DNA from: Moringa oleifera
Taxonomy: Eukaryota; Streptophyta; Magnoliopsida; Brassicales; Moringaceae
DNA length: 64,000 bases
Direction: 5' to 3'
NCBI GenBank assembly: GCA_021397835.1
Contig: JAJFZO010000344.1
Location: forward strand, 8,556,001-8,620,000
The position numbers and the translations under genes are program-made. Numbering within the stretch: the stretch's first letter is position 1; each line of letters begins with the position of its first letter. Of this stretch, positions 24,001 through 36,800 are shown one piece after another. The notes beneath the pieces are model-generated. The model was not told the DNA's origin and searched no databases. It worked only from the letters and a program-made list of their open reading frames with translations.

Positions 24001-26734
24001 TCTACAGTCAAGTTTTCAGTACTGTTATATGGTCAATCAAATTCAATTTTTTGCTACAAATTCAATTTTTCCACAATCTGATTTCCACTTTTTATCTTGT
24101 CTTGGATTCATCATACTTTTATACTAATTTTCTCAACCTTTGGCACTTTTTAGTGCAGGTGTTCTAATGGGGGCTTCTTATTTCGTTACTCCCTCAGCTT
24201 GTCATGAAATGGAAGCTGCTTCAGATGAAACAGATCAGTCAGAGTTCAATGCTCAACGTACGTGGAAAGTCTTTCTGTGAAATTTGATTTCAGATATGAC
24301 TTTTTTTATAAGACAATTTAACTCATGTTCTATACAATTCACTATCCTGGATAAATTTGTAAGTATTCTCCATGAATTCTATCTTTTGCACTATCCTGAG
24401 CCCAGTATGATTGGCAGTTTTTCAGGGGCTCTGCAGTTCTCTACATTCATCAGACCAGGGTTTGATATGCTCTTCAAACTGTAACATAGAAACAATGATT
24501 GAGGCTGCCTTCCACTGCTATTATATTCTTCAACCTTCAGATAATGGTCCAATGCTTTTAAGGGTAAACTTTCAGGGTCTCTTCTATTGGCTAATGAAAT
24601 ATAAATGTTTGGTGTCAAGAATGTGCACAAATAGTCTGGTTAATCTGATCAGTCTGTCATTTCCCTGTCTCTGTTGTATCTATGCTATTATATCAAACTG
24701 GCAGAGACTTGCAGGATCAGAGGAAGCCTTGCCTGTCTCTGATATCAATAGACTCGGTGAATCTTCAGTGCCTATAGAGATTGCGGCTTCCATTCAAAAG
24801 TTTTTATCAAAGGTTAGATTTTTCTCGCCAGTTACTTCCTCACTGCAGAATCTTTTTCTTGCACTTGTTTTGCACTTAAAATTGATTTTCTTTTTCAACA
24901 AAGGTTGAATTTATATTAAGCTGTGCGACCTCCTGTCATTATCTTAGATGACCGTAGTTTATTTGCATGACTACTGGATGACAGTTGTTTCAAGTGGATG
25001 TATTATTTGGTTTGAGGAAGGTACAATTACATAAGCAGCAGTAACTGAGTCATATCTGTTGAGGGATAAAATTTTCTTGGAAGTGAGTGGTTTAAATTCT
25101 TCAATTTTGACTTCTGATATTCATTGTGTAGAGATCGAAAACAAAATTTTGAAGTCATCAAACTTTGCAGTTTTCTGGCAAACAAGAAGGACAAAAGAAT
25201 TATCAATTTGAGTTTCCTGCTGTAAGCAGTGGCCTTAGACTATCACCATAGAAAACATTGATTGTGCAATTGGTTCATTGGATCACAGAAGCTATGGGTT
25301 CACTGTGTATTCAGCAATGAATTGTTTTCCTTCAATGATGGCAAAATTTTCTTGTGGGGAAAAGGTCAGGAGCCTAATATAATGGCTGGCATTTTCATAG
25401 TTCTTCTCCCTTCTTTCTAAATTCTGGCAGATGGAATCAAGAGACTACAATCCACTCCTGCATGAGAGAGGTTTCCATGAGAAATTAAATTTGCTTGTAA
25501 AGGACAGCTTACCATTTGGGTAACTATTTTCTTCCTTTAGCTCTGACAGCATCTGAAAACAAACATGCTATCATACAAATGTTTATGACCTCTCATGAAC
25601 TATTCTCCCTTTTTCTTAATTTTTTTTTTTTTTTTTAAAAAAAGAAGCTTTATTAGTTGTATTAAGTAGAGCTCATACTTCAGAAAAGTGTCAGTTAGGC
25701 TTCTGGAGCAAGTTAATGGTTTTCTAGTGAACTTCCATGGCTTTATAGTTTAAACAAATAATGACTATGTGTTACATGTTTTTGCCTGCAGCAAATGAAA
25801 TGTGTTTTTCAGATGATTAATGCCATGAAAAATGCATCCATTCAATCTTAATTATATGACGGATTATCTGAATCTATGTTATAAAATAACATTAAGAGTT
25901 GAACCTCCCATTGCTAGTCTAAGGGCTTGAAATTTCCTAAATACAATTCAGTTTATCATTTTAAACGAGGATGCACACTCATTTTCTGTCCTTTAAGCCT
26001 TAGATACTATATAAAACCACAGAAAGAATTGCATATCTGTGGATGTTAGTGTCCATTCAATTCAATTTTATTATTCAGATGACTGAAATATGCTTTCAGC
26101 TTATGTAGTCAATGAAAGGAACTGATTTTCTCACCTTTTTGTAAGTCAACTTATTGACTCTTCATTGTTTATGACAATTATTAGTACTGATATTTGAACT
26201 GAATCGTGAAAACTGTCTGCTGTTGCCTTGTTGACATGAAATTCCAGGTCAGTACCTCTGGGAGAGGCCTCTGAACTGAACCCGACCTTACCAGATTCTT
26301 TAGAGGTGACTACACAATCAAATCCGGGAACAGTTATAGTTGTGGAAGAGGAAACCCCACATCCAACAGCTGGAGAGGACAAAATTTCTGCTTGTATTTT
26401 CGAAGAATGGGAGCAGCTGGTTGTCACTGAAGTCCCCAAGAAATATTCTCCCTCTTGTGTAAGCAAACCCAAGTTGGATCAATCAATTCAATCACCAGAC
26501 AGTAATAAGCAGATGGATATCAAAACATCAAGGATACTGGAGAGACTTGAAGTTCCAAGGCAGTTGAAAACAAAGGTAACTTCTCCTACTATCACAAGCA
26601 GCACCAACTCAGGGGGAAGTGTGGCAACCAAGAAACCTCTTATCCTTTTCCCCCCAAATATTGGAGAGCAGGGCTCAACTTCAAATGCACTAATGAAACC
26701 CAATTTTCAGAGGCTGAAAAGGAAATTTAAATGA
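21035..26734 (+). CDS. Uncharacterised plant protein: vWA-like N-terminus plus CX2C-X12-CX2C cluster
   Basis: My model has twelve exons: 21035-21103, 21277-21402, 21551-21700, 21792-21893, 21985-22129, 22602-22780, 23348-23585, 24159-24257, 24418-24563, 24705-24812, 25431-25519 and 26248-26734. They total 1938 nt (645 residues) and every phase agrees. Residues 1-190 alternate hydrophobic strands and helices as in a von Willebrand A fold: LLCFVLD, helix LLNNLKESLIQLANFYA, strand DRIGLCYVS, strand RKLILLTSCLPEN, strand CVSVEFVFVE. The metal site would be degenerate (DLRSLS for DxSxS). Residues 240-262 hold C240, C243, C256, C259, C261 and H262, a zinc-ribbon-like set. The C-terminal third is polar and Ser/Thr-rich and ends in a basic run (RLKRKFK). 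By position it matches Arabidopsis AT5G07380, of unknown function as far as I recall. A vWA plus Cys4 layout recalls the TFIIH p34/Tfb4 subunit, which is only a suggestion. Confidence 0.8.
22326..22449 (+). repeat. 62-bp perfect-period tandem duplication
   Basis: Two adjacent 62-bp copies (22326 and 22388) differ at one base (CTGC versus CTGA). They lie in intron 5 of the vWA-like gene. Such high identity suggests a recent duplication. Confidence 0.92.
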
Positions 26735-28095
26735 GAAGGTTATCCTGGTTTGGTGCCTGTGTTTGTCCTTGCAGGTAAAGGCTCCATCAGCTTGGTTCTG
26801 TTCATCATTCCCCATTGCCATTTTTAATTTCCTATCAGAAACGTCATGGTGAATAGATTTGAGGATGGTGGTCATTTGAAAATTCTGTTTCCAATGAGAG
26901 CTGAAAAGAAAAGCAAGCCATGGTAATCCATGACAATTTCATGTTGTAATGCCCTGCTTGCTTTTCTGGTCACTTGAACAGGTTTTGTGATCCTAGCAGT
27001 TAGACAGGAAAGCTCAGTGGTAAGTTTCCCCAACACCAGTTACTGGAATGCTCAAACATTTTCCTTTTTAAGACTGTGAAGATGCCCATGTTAGAGATTT
27101 GCATGACACTACAAAACATCTCTTTAGATTGCAGATCTCATTAAGTCAGCTGCCCGCCTGACCTTCATTTATCAAAACTGTATTGGCTTCCTCAGCCATT
27201 ATTGAACAGGACAAGCTCTTCATTTCTTTATCCATGGAAAATTCTCTTTATAAGTTTTAGATCAAGTAACCTCATTTTTTTTCCAAGAATTTTTAGGTTG
27301 AATTAGTTTCTTCTTTTTTTTTTTAACGTTTCACAAATCTGTTTCTTTTTATTTGCACGTTGACCACAAAATAAATAAATACTTTTTTTATACAAGCATA
27401 CACAACCGTCAAAGGCCATGAATTGAAAATTGAAAAAAAAAATTATTCCAAAAAAATATGAAAGATGTCCCCAAACAAATGCACAGTCATGAAAAGTCAT
27501 GAGAAGGTAGATGTCAAAACAAGAGACAAGATATTCATGAATAATAATAATAATAATAATAATAGATCACTTAATAATAGGTGGAAGGGATTGTGCGTGC
27601 ACACCCCCTTTCAAAATTTTATATTACCATCGTCATTAGAAATTGTCAATGAATCAAATTGAAAAGCATAGATACATTTTACCATAAGGAGCGGAGAGAG
27701 ACAGTAAACTAAAAGGTACCAACAACTTGGTGTGCTGGCTGGCACTTCCAGAGATTCTGTCATACCTTTCACGTTGGTACCACCGGGCCCCAACCACTTG
27801 CACCAAAACGAACAAACATGCAGTTTGCACGCTCCCACTTTCTTTATCTAATGTCGTAGTTTGGTAGTGGGTGGCCCCCAATCATCGAACCCACCCACTA
27901 TCTATAGCCTCGACCATTTAGTTACTATTTTCCTATTCTATTTTATAAATTGTAAAGCAAAATAAAAAGAAAAGAGTGCATAATTGAAACACGTCATCGA
28001 CAATATGAAGGTCCAGGATATTTGTACATGGCAGATAGTGGGGATCAAGTATAGGAGTGTAGGTGGAATTATCTGCTGACCTTTAGCTGCCGCGC
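26735..28095. other. Convergent intergenic region
   Basis: This lies between the stop of the vWA-like gene and the stop of the RBOH gene, and so holds both 3' regions. It contains an (AAT)n tract and low-complexity A/T runs near 27300-27460. No gene is seen. Confidence 0.55.
27541..27564. repeat. (ATA)n microsatellite
   Basis: Eight ATA units in the convergent spacer between the vWA-like and RBOH genes. Confidence 0.85.
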
Positions 28096-31000
28096 CTAAA
28101 AGTTCTCTTTATGAAAATAAAATTTGGTGCTGGTCTTGTGAGAGAAATCGGATGCTAGCTGGCGTAGCTCTTTCGTCAGTGTAGGTGCTCCACAGTAAAA
28201 TACCCCTGCATGTGCAAAGACCCACACACCTTAATTTCTATATCAGAGGCTGTAATTTTCTTCTTTTTCTATTGGGTAACACTTATCCTAAAGACTTTTA
28301 TCTTGACCACTTTAAAAAAATAATAGTACGTAATGCAAAAGACAAATGTCTCATCTTTTGACAAATTTTGTTATCTTTTATGAGAATTATTGTGTACTAT
28401 CCATGTGAATATTAGCTTTCCGCATAAAAGATAAGAAGTCAGATAAAAGATAATGCAAGACATAACAGCGGAAGTAAAATATGGGTATGATTTTGAAATA
28501 TTTAAAGACAGGTTAAATAGACTTACCAACACGGGAATCGGGATGATTAAGGGCAATTCGCTTGTAGACATTGCGCCAACTAGGCTTAGCAAAGTGAGAC
28601 TTCACACGAGTACCAGAGACAATGTCTACGCCATTCTTTGCATGATTGAGGGATTGAAGCATGGCAATGAGAGCGGAGCGAGCATCACCTTCTTCATAAA
28701 CACTAGTGCAATAGTTGTGTAGCTCAATAACATGGTCATGGTCTAACTCAGCCACCTCATTCATGATCCCTTTAAACCAATCAAAAGAGCCTTGTTCCCT
28801 TGTCACCCAATAGAAGTATGCCCTTCTTGTCTTAAAGTTCTCTCTTCTCTTTTGTGTTGCAGGGCTAAGATTTGTTGCCCCATTCCCACTCTCTACAGCG
28901 ACCTCATGCTCTTCCATGGCCTTGATGTTGCTTACTATGTCCTTCACAATGCTAATCATTGGGGTTGCTCCAATTCCTAGCCCCACAAGCAAAACTACTT
29001 CATATTTCTTGTAGTCTTGTGCTGGTGCCCCGTATGGACCGTCAATCAGAACCTTGGGGAAACTGGTCATGTACAATAGTTGCTGTTAGAGAAATAACAA
29101 TTGTATGAAATTGTTCATCAAATAGAAAAAATAAAAATTAAACCAGAACTTATTAAGCTCAAGATTTCTTTAGCTTGAGCTTTCAAAGTGTAAAATCAGG
29201 TTGGTATATCAGTATTTATTTTGATTCAATAATTAGCATCTTAAGCATATGTATTCAGATATGTTACAGTTACAATGATTATAGAAGTAGAGGAATCTGC
29301 ATTTATAAATGAAAAGGCTATACGGCACTTCTTCTATATCCCATAAGGAATTGTGCACCTTTCCTTTCCATGTTCGTCAGCACTAAGCCCACCATTATAT
29401 AGTAACATCCACAATAAGCATTCTTTACGAACATGCATGCTTTAATTAATTAAAACAGAATAGTTGGACATGCTAGAATTTTTTTTGAAACATAGGTTGG
29501 CAGTTTTTGGCTTGACTCTGGGTGACAATTAAATAGACATTTTTGATAATGTCATGATACTGATCCTATTAAGTACATATCCTGGTTAAGGGACCACAAA
29601 TAGTACAGCAGCCACTGCACTAAGGCAGAGGACAGTTCAATTTCCTCAATGGACAATTGTTAATCCTAAGCCAGAGCAGAAATTAATGACGATAGGTGGA
29701 GCTTTCCCCACATCATATGGTATCTTTTTGCTAGGACATAATATATAGATGACCTCATCTGTCTTCTACTTTTCAGTGCTGACACTGTAACTCAGCTACA
29801 TTGACTTTTTCTTGCTACAAGAATAAAAAACTCTTTTACAAAATGAAGACACGATTATATAACAGCACACATCGTAGTTGGTGACAATAAGGCCTAAGGC
29901 ATGTGCGTGCATGTTAGCTGTCTCGCAAGTGATGCAAGCACCTACTCTTGTTAGGGTATGACAAAATATGTGACACAGTTGCAAGGCAACAGCTATGATA
30001 TTCACTTAATTTAGAAGTTGAATTTAGTGGTGCGTATCACGAATTCAGCTGAACAGCATTCTAGACTACTATCTCCTGAGATTTTTCACTAGGAGAAGGA
30101 AAAAACAATAGAGTTATGAGTTTTCCTCGTTTAAATGACTTACTTGGGGTTACTTTTTCCTTGGCAGTCCGCTCTTAGGAGTCCACTTATTCCAATTGGA
30201 GGCGGCTGGCACACCTGAAAAAAACAAATACAAGACAAATTAGCCATAATAAGCGGCAAAAATGCTCAAAGTTGAGACATATATGACAACCTGGACTTGT
30301 AGGATTTAACGAATATAGTAAGTTATAGTGCATTAGCAACAACATTAATTGGTCTTTTTGACCCTTAAGTTAGATAACATTGCTTTACAAAATGATCTTT
30401 TCTGGAGACCCACAAAAAAAGAGTTTTGTCAAAAGAACAGGTATCATCTGCCTCCAGTTTTGGCAGTTTCTATGTAAATTCTTAGTATATAGTACCGAGG
30501 CAATGAACAAGATCTAGGTGGCCCTGCCATCGATTTTGGCACAAGACATTTTAAGTGAACCGCAAAAATATGCGGTCTCTATGAAAGAAACACACCTCTG
30601 AGAATACTGTTGATAGCCGTCCAGTCCAGTCACCAAGAGTTCTAATGTGAACACTAAGGTAGTCATCTCCTGGGGCTGACGTGATAGAAAACGGGTGCCT
30701 GACATGTGAACCACCAGTGAAATGAATAAGGATATGACGAGCTTTGAATTTGGACATTTTATAGGCATCTTTTCAAGTGTTTCGTTGTATTGCATACCAT
30801 TCAAATGGAGAGACCGCAGCACAGTTAACAAACATGTACTGACCACTTTTGTATCTGAAGCCGTGAGGCCTTGACACGTGAATTGCCAACACATTTCCAG
30901 GATAAACAGCCACCTGCAATGTGACCAAAAAATATATATATTAGATACACTATCATGTAATTATGTATAAACACATTCAATTCGACATAAACAGTGACAT

Positions 31001-33566
31001 AGTTAAGGTTCTCTACCTTCTGTATTGTAACAGCTTTGATGCTGGACCTTAGTGCCCTGATCAATCTTTCACAGCTATAAAGAGTGAGTGGCACTGCCAA
31101 GTACATCCAGGTCTGCCAGTGCCATTAAATATTTCCGGTATATCAACTGATTTGAAGGAGATAAATAACAAGAGAGATTTTGTTAAAAGGCATGGGAAGG
31201 TGCTAACCGTTTTCTTGTACCACTCCTTGGTCAGGTATAGGTAAATGCCATGCACAATGAGCAGGCTGAAGACAATAACAAACAGATGATGGGAGTACCA
31301 GAAGGCATTGAAGCCTGTGAGCTTCTTCAGGGGCTTGGGTAAGTTCTTGAGGTTGCCTCGCCGGAACCCAGGTGTAGCTAGCGTGAAAGCTATTGCCATC
31401 AAGGCTACCATTATGATTCCGGTGACCCCTTCCACTGACTTAACAAAATGCCAGTAGCTTGTAGGCTGTTTTCCAAAATATTTCTCCATAGGTTCATACT
31501 TCTCTTCACTTGCGATTATTAGGCGAGGGAAATCGCATGTTAAATGAGCAAGTGCATGTATGCCAACTCCAATTGAAATTGCCACCGCTATTACCTATAA
31601 AGATAGTGCCACTATTGCGGATTTAGATACCGATAAATTTCCATTGATTGAGCACTAAATAGTCCTATAAACACAATAGTCGTGACCAGTTTACATAATT
31701 TTTACTTGGGAGAAAGTAAAAACGCTTATTACCTGATGAAAATTGAGGTTGTCATCAAATGGAACAATAACGCCCAATTTGGTCTTATTCCTGAGCCAGG
31801 TGATGGTGTTTCTGCAAACTGGTAGCAAAATCAGAGCCATATTCAGTTTAAGTGTCTCCGCTGCACCCTTGGCCATGCATACACAAGCTCCCATTACTTT
31901 ATATGCAGCTCTATTTCGATACTGTACATACTTGTATGCGAATAGGCCAGCCATAACCCCAATCCACAGTGCCATTACCCAAACCCTCTGCCAGTTATCT
32001 AGTAAGAAGTACTTGGTGCGTCTGCACCATCTCCTTATTGAGTTGTTATCCTGCGTAGGCTTTAGCTTCTGGCTAAGCATATGGCTCAGGTTTTTGCTCT
32101 CTCCTACTCTTACAGTCTGGTTTGGTGCTTGCAGCAGAAGCATTTCAAGGTTTTCTATCTGTTTCATGATAGAAAAATAATCATCTCTTAACAGCAACAT
32201 AAATCTCGAATCATAATCGTCATTAATCAGTTTTTCTGGTTATTTACCATGATGTATCCAAGATTATCAGGATCTAACTCTTCCATGATCAGTGCTGCGT
32301 ACTCCTCCGTCTGCTTCTGGATGTTAGCAAGTTTGTTCGCGGAAGCGCTTAAAGTGATAATCTGTAGGTATTTTTGGTTAATTAAAGTCAGAAACTAAAG
32401 AATTTCTGCACAAAGCATATGATCCTTCGATCCAAAGCAGATACATAAGTTAATCAAACTTCCATAAATGAGGAACAAGGAAGAGTCAATGTTATTCGAC
32501 TTAGTCCACATCCATGGACTACTTAGCTTCGTCCTTGAGTTCGTAATACCTCTTTGACTTCATCTTCGGTGATTCTCCCATCTGCATCTTTATCCACCCT
32601 GCATTGCGTTAACACTTGATTAATTTAAATTCTAAGCTCAAATATCAACAGAATTTAATTCTATAGATGTTCAAAAAGGATAAAGAGGAACTATTTAAAG
32701 AACTTGCATTGCAAAGAAAGTTTGCAGTCTGGAGTCAAAACTTTGATCAGAGATCTGTTCCCAGAAGTCTCTCAGCTGAACCTTGTTGATCGAATCCCCT
32801 TTGATGCCCCGATTTCGAGCCAACGCATCAAACAACTCCTCTGCAAAATCCTTCGAGTTCATCCCTGAAAAGTATCTTTTACTCCTTAGATTTAATCCAA
32901 AAACTATATAATTATATATTTATGTATGTGTATATGTAGTTTAAGTATGTTGTGTACTGACTAAATACCTATGCATTCTCCAAAGAGCGAACTAGGCAAG
33001 GATCCATCCGAGGAAGCTGTGAGTTCATCGAACCGTTTCTCGACGGCGGTCCATCCGGCTCCACCGTCGGTCTTGCTGATGAACTTCAACCCCTTCAAGG
33101 CATGAGCAGCCGCAGATTTCGTCCTGTCGAAGCGAGCAGCAGGAGCAGGCCTCTTCGTGAAGGAGGCCAAGCGCTTGAACTCCTGAGAGACCTGCTTGAT
33201 ACGAGCAGAGGCATTCCTCACCAAGACGGATGACTTCTTCTCGAGGCCCTTAGCCAGCAAAGTGAGCTCGGGATCCTCCCCGATATCCAAGCTGTTGGCG
33301 GCCTTGACGCTCTGTACGGCCACGGAATTCTCACGGACGTCGAGAGTGATCTCGACGTACGGCTCGTCTTTGGACGAAGCGCTCGCTTCAGCCGGCGGCA
33401 AGTTGAACCTGGCGCTTTTCTTTCCCGCCCCTCTCTTGTTGAGAGGTCCGCTTAAGGGACCACTGTACCCCTCCCTCTCGCTCCCTACGATCTCCGCATC
33501 AGAGTGGTTACTGTTGGGTTTATTCCGATCCGGATGCGCCTCTCTCACATCCTTGACAACACCCAT
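28096..33566 (-). CDS. RBOH: Respiratory burst oxidase homologue (plant NADPH oxidase)
   Basis: This plasma-membrane enzyme makes apoplastic superoxide from cytosolic NADPH. Twelve exons: 33566-32969, 32864-32708, 32598-32550, 32361-32248, 32158-31733, 31594-31208, 31112-31017, 30913-30798, 30698-30596, 30214-30144, 29062-28527 and 28205-28096. They sum to 2763 nt, 920 residues. An N-terminal regulatory region ([26 protein letters not shown]) precedes an EF-hand loop [12 protein letters not shown] (254-265). The membrane haem core spans about 310-580 with H pairs in ALAHLTCDF and [14 protein letters not shown] binding is [20 protein letters not shown] binding is [10 protein letters not shown] and [11 protein letters not shown]. 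The last exon ends FHKENF but has Tyr (914) where KFDFHKENF is usual. Intron 2 has a GC donor. Sequence and position suggest the RBOHA/C/D group. It should be calcium-activated. Confidence 0.96.
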
Positions 33567-33857
33567 TCTCTGCTTTGAACTTGAGGATTTCTTCCCGAGA
33601 GCCCAAAGCAGAGCCTACGCTTTATCACTCCAGACAACACCAGCAAAAAGGAAAAAAAAACTATCAACTACTCTGAAATCGACTTGCAGTGGATCTATTC
33701 ACTGAAAAAATCCATCAGATTACAAATGAATTGAGAGTGAGAAGAGATGGAATGATCTTTTCAGTGAAGGAAAACCCAGAAAGACTTTCCCTCTAAACAT
33801 ATAGTGGGTGGATGTTTTATCTTTTAAGAGTATGATCTCCCGCGTTGTGCACATCAT

Positions 33858-33867
33858 GTTATATATA
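33858..33867 (-). promoter_or_regulatory. RBOH: TATA box of the RBOH gene
   Basis: On the minus strand CTCTATATATAACATG lies about 290 bases before the RBOH start codon. That implies transcription starting near 33830 and a leader of roughly 260 bases. No leader intron was looked for in detail. Confidence 0.6.
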
Positions 33868-33899
33868 GAGTGAGGAGTATTTCTTCCACGAACCAACGA

Positions 33900-36800
33900 C
33901 CGTTGGACACATCATGATAAGTTTCTGCCCATAATTAACTAATAGCCTTTGGTTCAAAGCAAAACAAAACTCAATTTAAAATTAAAATTAAATTATTACT
34001 TTTGGAGATGAAAAGACTTTTTGAAGTTTCACTGTTCGTCTTTCATTTCACGTGTAAAATTTATTTTTTATTTTCTCTTTTTTAAAAAATTTCTTGCTTT
34101 ATGTTAATAGTGTTTTGGGAAAGCTTATTTTATTTGATGATTTGATTTTTGTTAATTTTTTCAAAATAATAATTATTTATAATTTATTATAAGATCAAAG
34201 AAATATAAAATTATGACATTTTTTCATATTAGCAAATAAATTTGATATTTAAAAATTTACAAATAAAATTTTGATATATGAAATTTGATCAAATTAAATT
34301 TATTAAAAATTTTAAAATATAAGTTATCATTATAAAAAATTAAATTTTTTTGAGTATTGAATATTTTCAAAATATATATACTATTAAAAACTTAAAAATA
34401 TTTATTAAGAATGATTCATGAGTTAAAACTTGTTCAAATGTAAAAAATAAATATAATTTAAAAAGTGAATTTGATTTAAATTATTTATTTAAATATTTTA
34501 ATAAAGTAACCATAAATTTTAAATTAAAAGAAATTTAATTTATTAATTTTAATATCAAAATTTGATTTAATATATAAATTAAACATTAACATTTTTATAT
34601 AATTTCCATTATATTAATAAAACAAATTTATTTATGTATTTACTATTTTAAAATATTAATATAATTTTTGTTAGCTCTAAAAAAATTATTACTGTGATCC
34701 AAAATTCTTCATCTTGGCAATGATAAAGAATGTGTGTTGATTTTGCAAGAAGGCAACGAAGGTGAAAGCTTCGAGTCAGTTCCATGGTCCCGCGGTTGTT
34801 GGAGCTGTGGCATCGTGCCATCGCTCAGTCTCTCAGTGTGTCTTTTAGCCTCTTTTTTTTTTTTTTTTTTTTTTAATTCACATATTTTAATTGTTGGTTA
34901 CCAAACATGCAGTGTCATTTCTGTTTCAATGTGTTATGACTCTTATGCCCATGTATCCTCGCAAAATAATAGAAAAAGATAATAAGAGTTTTTTTTTTTT
35001 GTTATACAGTTTTGTACTTTTAAGTCATGTTTGTTGCATGGGATTGAATTAAGATAAAATTATTTTTATGCTAATCTTATGTTTGGTGCAAGAATGAGAT
35101 AAAATTTGGATAAACTAATCTCACATTTTTTTATTTTATTCAAAAATATTTTTATCTCATTGAATGTAAGATAAAATTATCTTTTAAAATGATGAATTGA
35201 ATTAATGCATAAATTTAAGTTTTATTTTAAATCATTAACATCATAAAATTAAAAAAAATTATTTTAAATCAATACAAAAATATTTTAAAATAAATGTATA
35301 TATGTTAATTAATTAGTTATAACACCAACTAAACTTATTATAAACTTTACTTTAATTTTTAAATTATTTTAAAAAATATTAATTTAAATTAATGTAATTT
35401 ATTTTAAAAATACTAACATTACTGGTTAAATATTTTTAATTAATTTTTAGTTATTACTCATATTTATAAAATTTATTTTATAATAATATTTTAAGTGAAA
35501 ATATAATAAATAACATAATAAATTAAAATTAAAATTTTTAAATATGTTATTTTTATCAATTAATTGTTATAAAATATACTATTTTTAGATTATGTTACTA
35601 TTTTTTTTTAACATCAAGATGTTTTAAAATAAATTAAAAATAATTTTAATTATATACTATGTTACACCAAATATAATATAATATAATCACAATCCAATCA
35701 CGTCCCAATATAATAATCCAATCATATCCCATATATCAAACATAATCTTAATATTTAAATTAAATAAATTATTAAAATAAATTCACAAATATTTTAATTG
35801 ACATAATCTGTAAGCTTCAATTTTCAAAAGTCGTTACATAGTGAAGGGATGGGAATCCAGTTAATTTTTAATTAAATTTTATAGAATTATTTTTATATTT
35901 ATTTTTTAAATTTATTTATTATTAAATTCACATGTAAATTTTATACGATCATTTATTTACAGTGAAGTCTTTGATAAATTGTTATAAACTTACTTTTAAG
36001 TATCAAAATGATGATTTAATAAAGTACTAAAATTTTGATATTGTTTAAATCAATTATTTATTAAAAATTCAAAATAAGACAAAAATTATACTTATATAAA
36101 AGCGACCAATAAGGATTTGAATATAAGACGAACGTATATAAATCTCATACCCAACATGTGATAATCCAAAGAATATTAACATTTATTTATTTATTTAGTT
36201 GAATAGACAATATAACCACATTGATGGTATCATTTAAATTAATTTTTATTCAATGATTAATACCTTTATGCTTCACTACTCCTTTCGTAACTTCAATTTA
36301 AAATAAAATTATTAAAGTAACATTCACATTTATTTTATTTATATTTTGAAAAAATAAAGTATAATGTGTTCACATTATATGTTATTTTAATTGATATGCA
36401 TGCCGCCTTATTTTGACCATCATCAGAATATTTATAGTATTCCTATTTTTTTTATCTTATTCGATATGAACCTGTTTGTTAGTATTCTATTTTATAACAT
36501 TAAATTACACTTTCATTAAAGATGAAGAATTAAAATTTTATATCGTATGATTACTAATTGAGGCGAAATTTACAACTTTTTTATTAAATTGCTGTATATC
36601 CTATTTAACTCTTACTCTTGCACGATAGTTTTTAAAATTAATAATTTCAACCAAGTTATTAGGTAAACTACTATAATCGAGATTCCGAATCGTAGCAAAG
36701 ATATCAAAGTTGACAATATGCAAGTTTACGAAGTTGAACAAAAAAAAAAAAAGTTACCAGACAACTTATCAACTTGATTTTGGTTAGCTTGAAAATAAAA

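Noticed and set aside
28206..28526. RBOH at first appears to lack its last exon and to end soon after HPDSRV
   Set aside because: A GTAAGT donor at 28526-28521 and an acceptor at 28207-28206 join in phase to an exon encoding VFYCGAP to FHKENF and a stop, so the gene is complete.
33196..33705. 169-codon plus-strand ORF
   Set aside because: It is the antisense shadow of RBOH exon 1.
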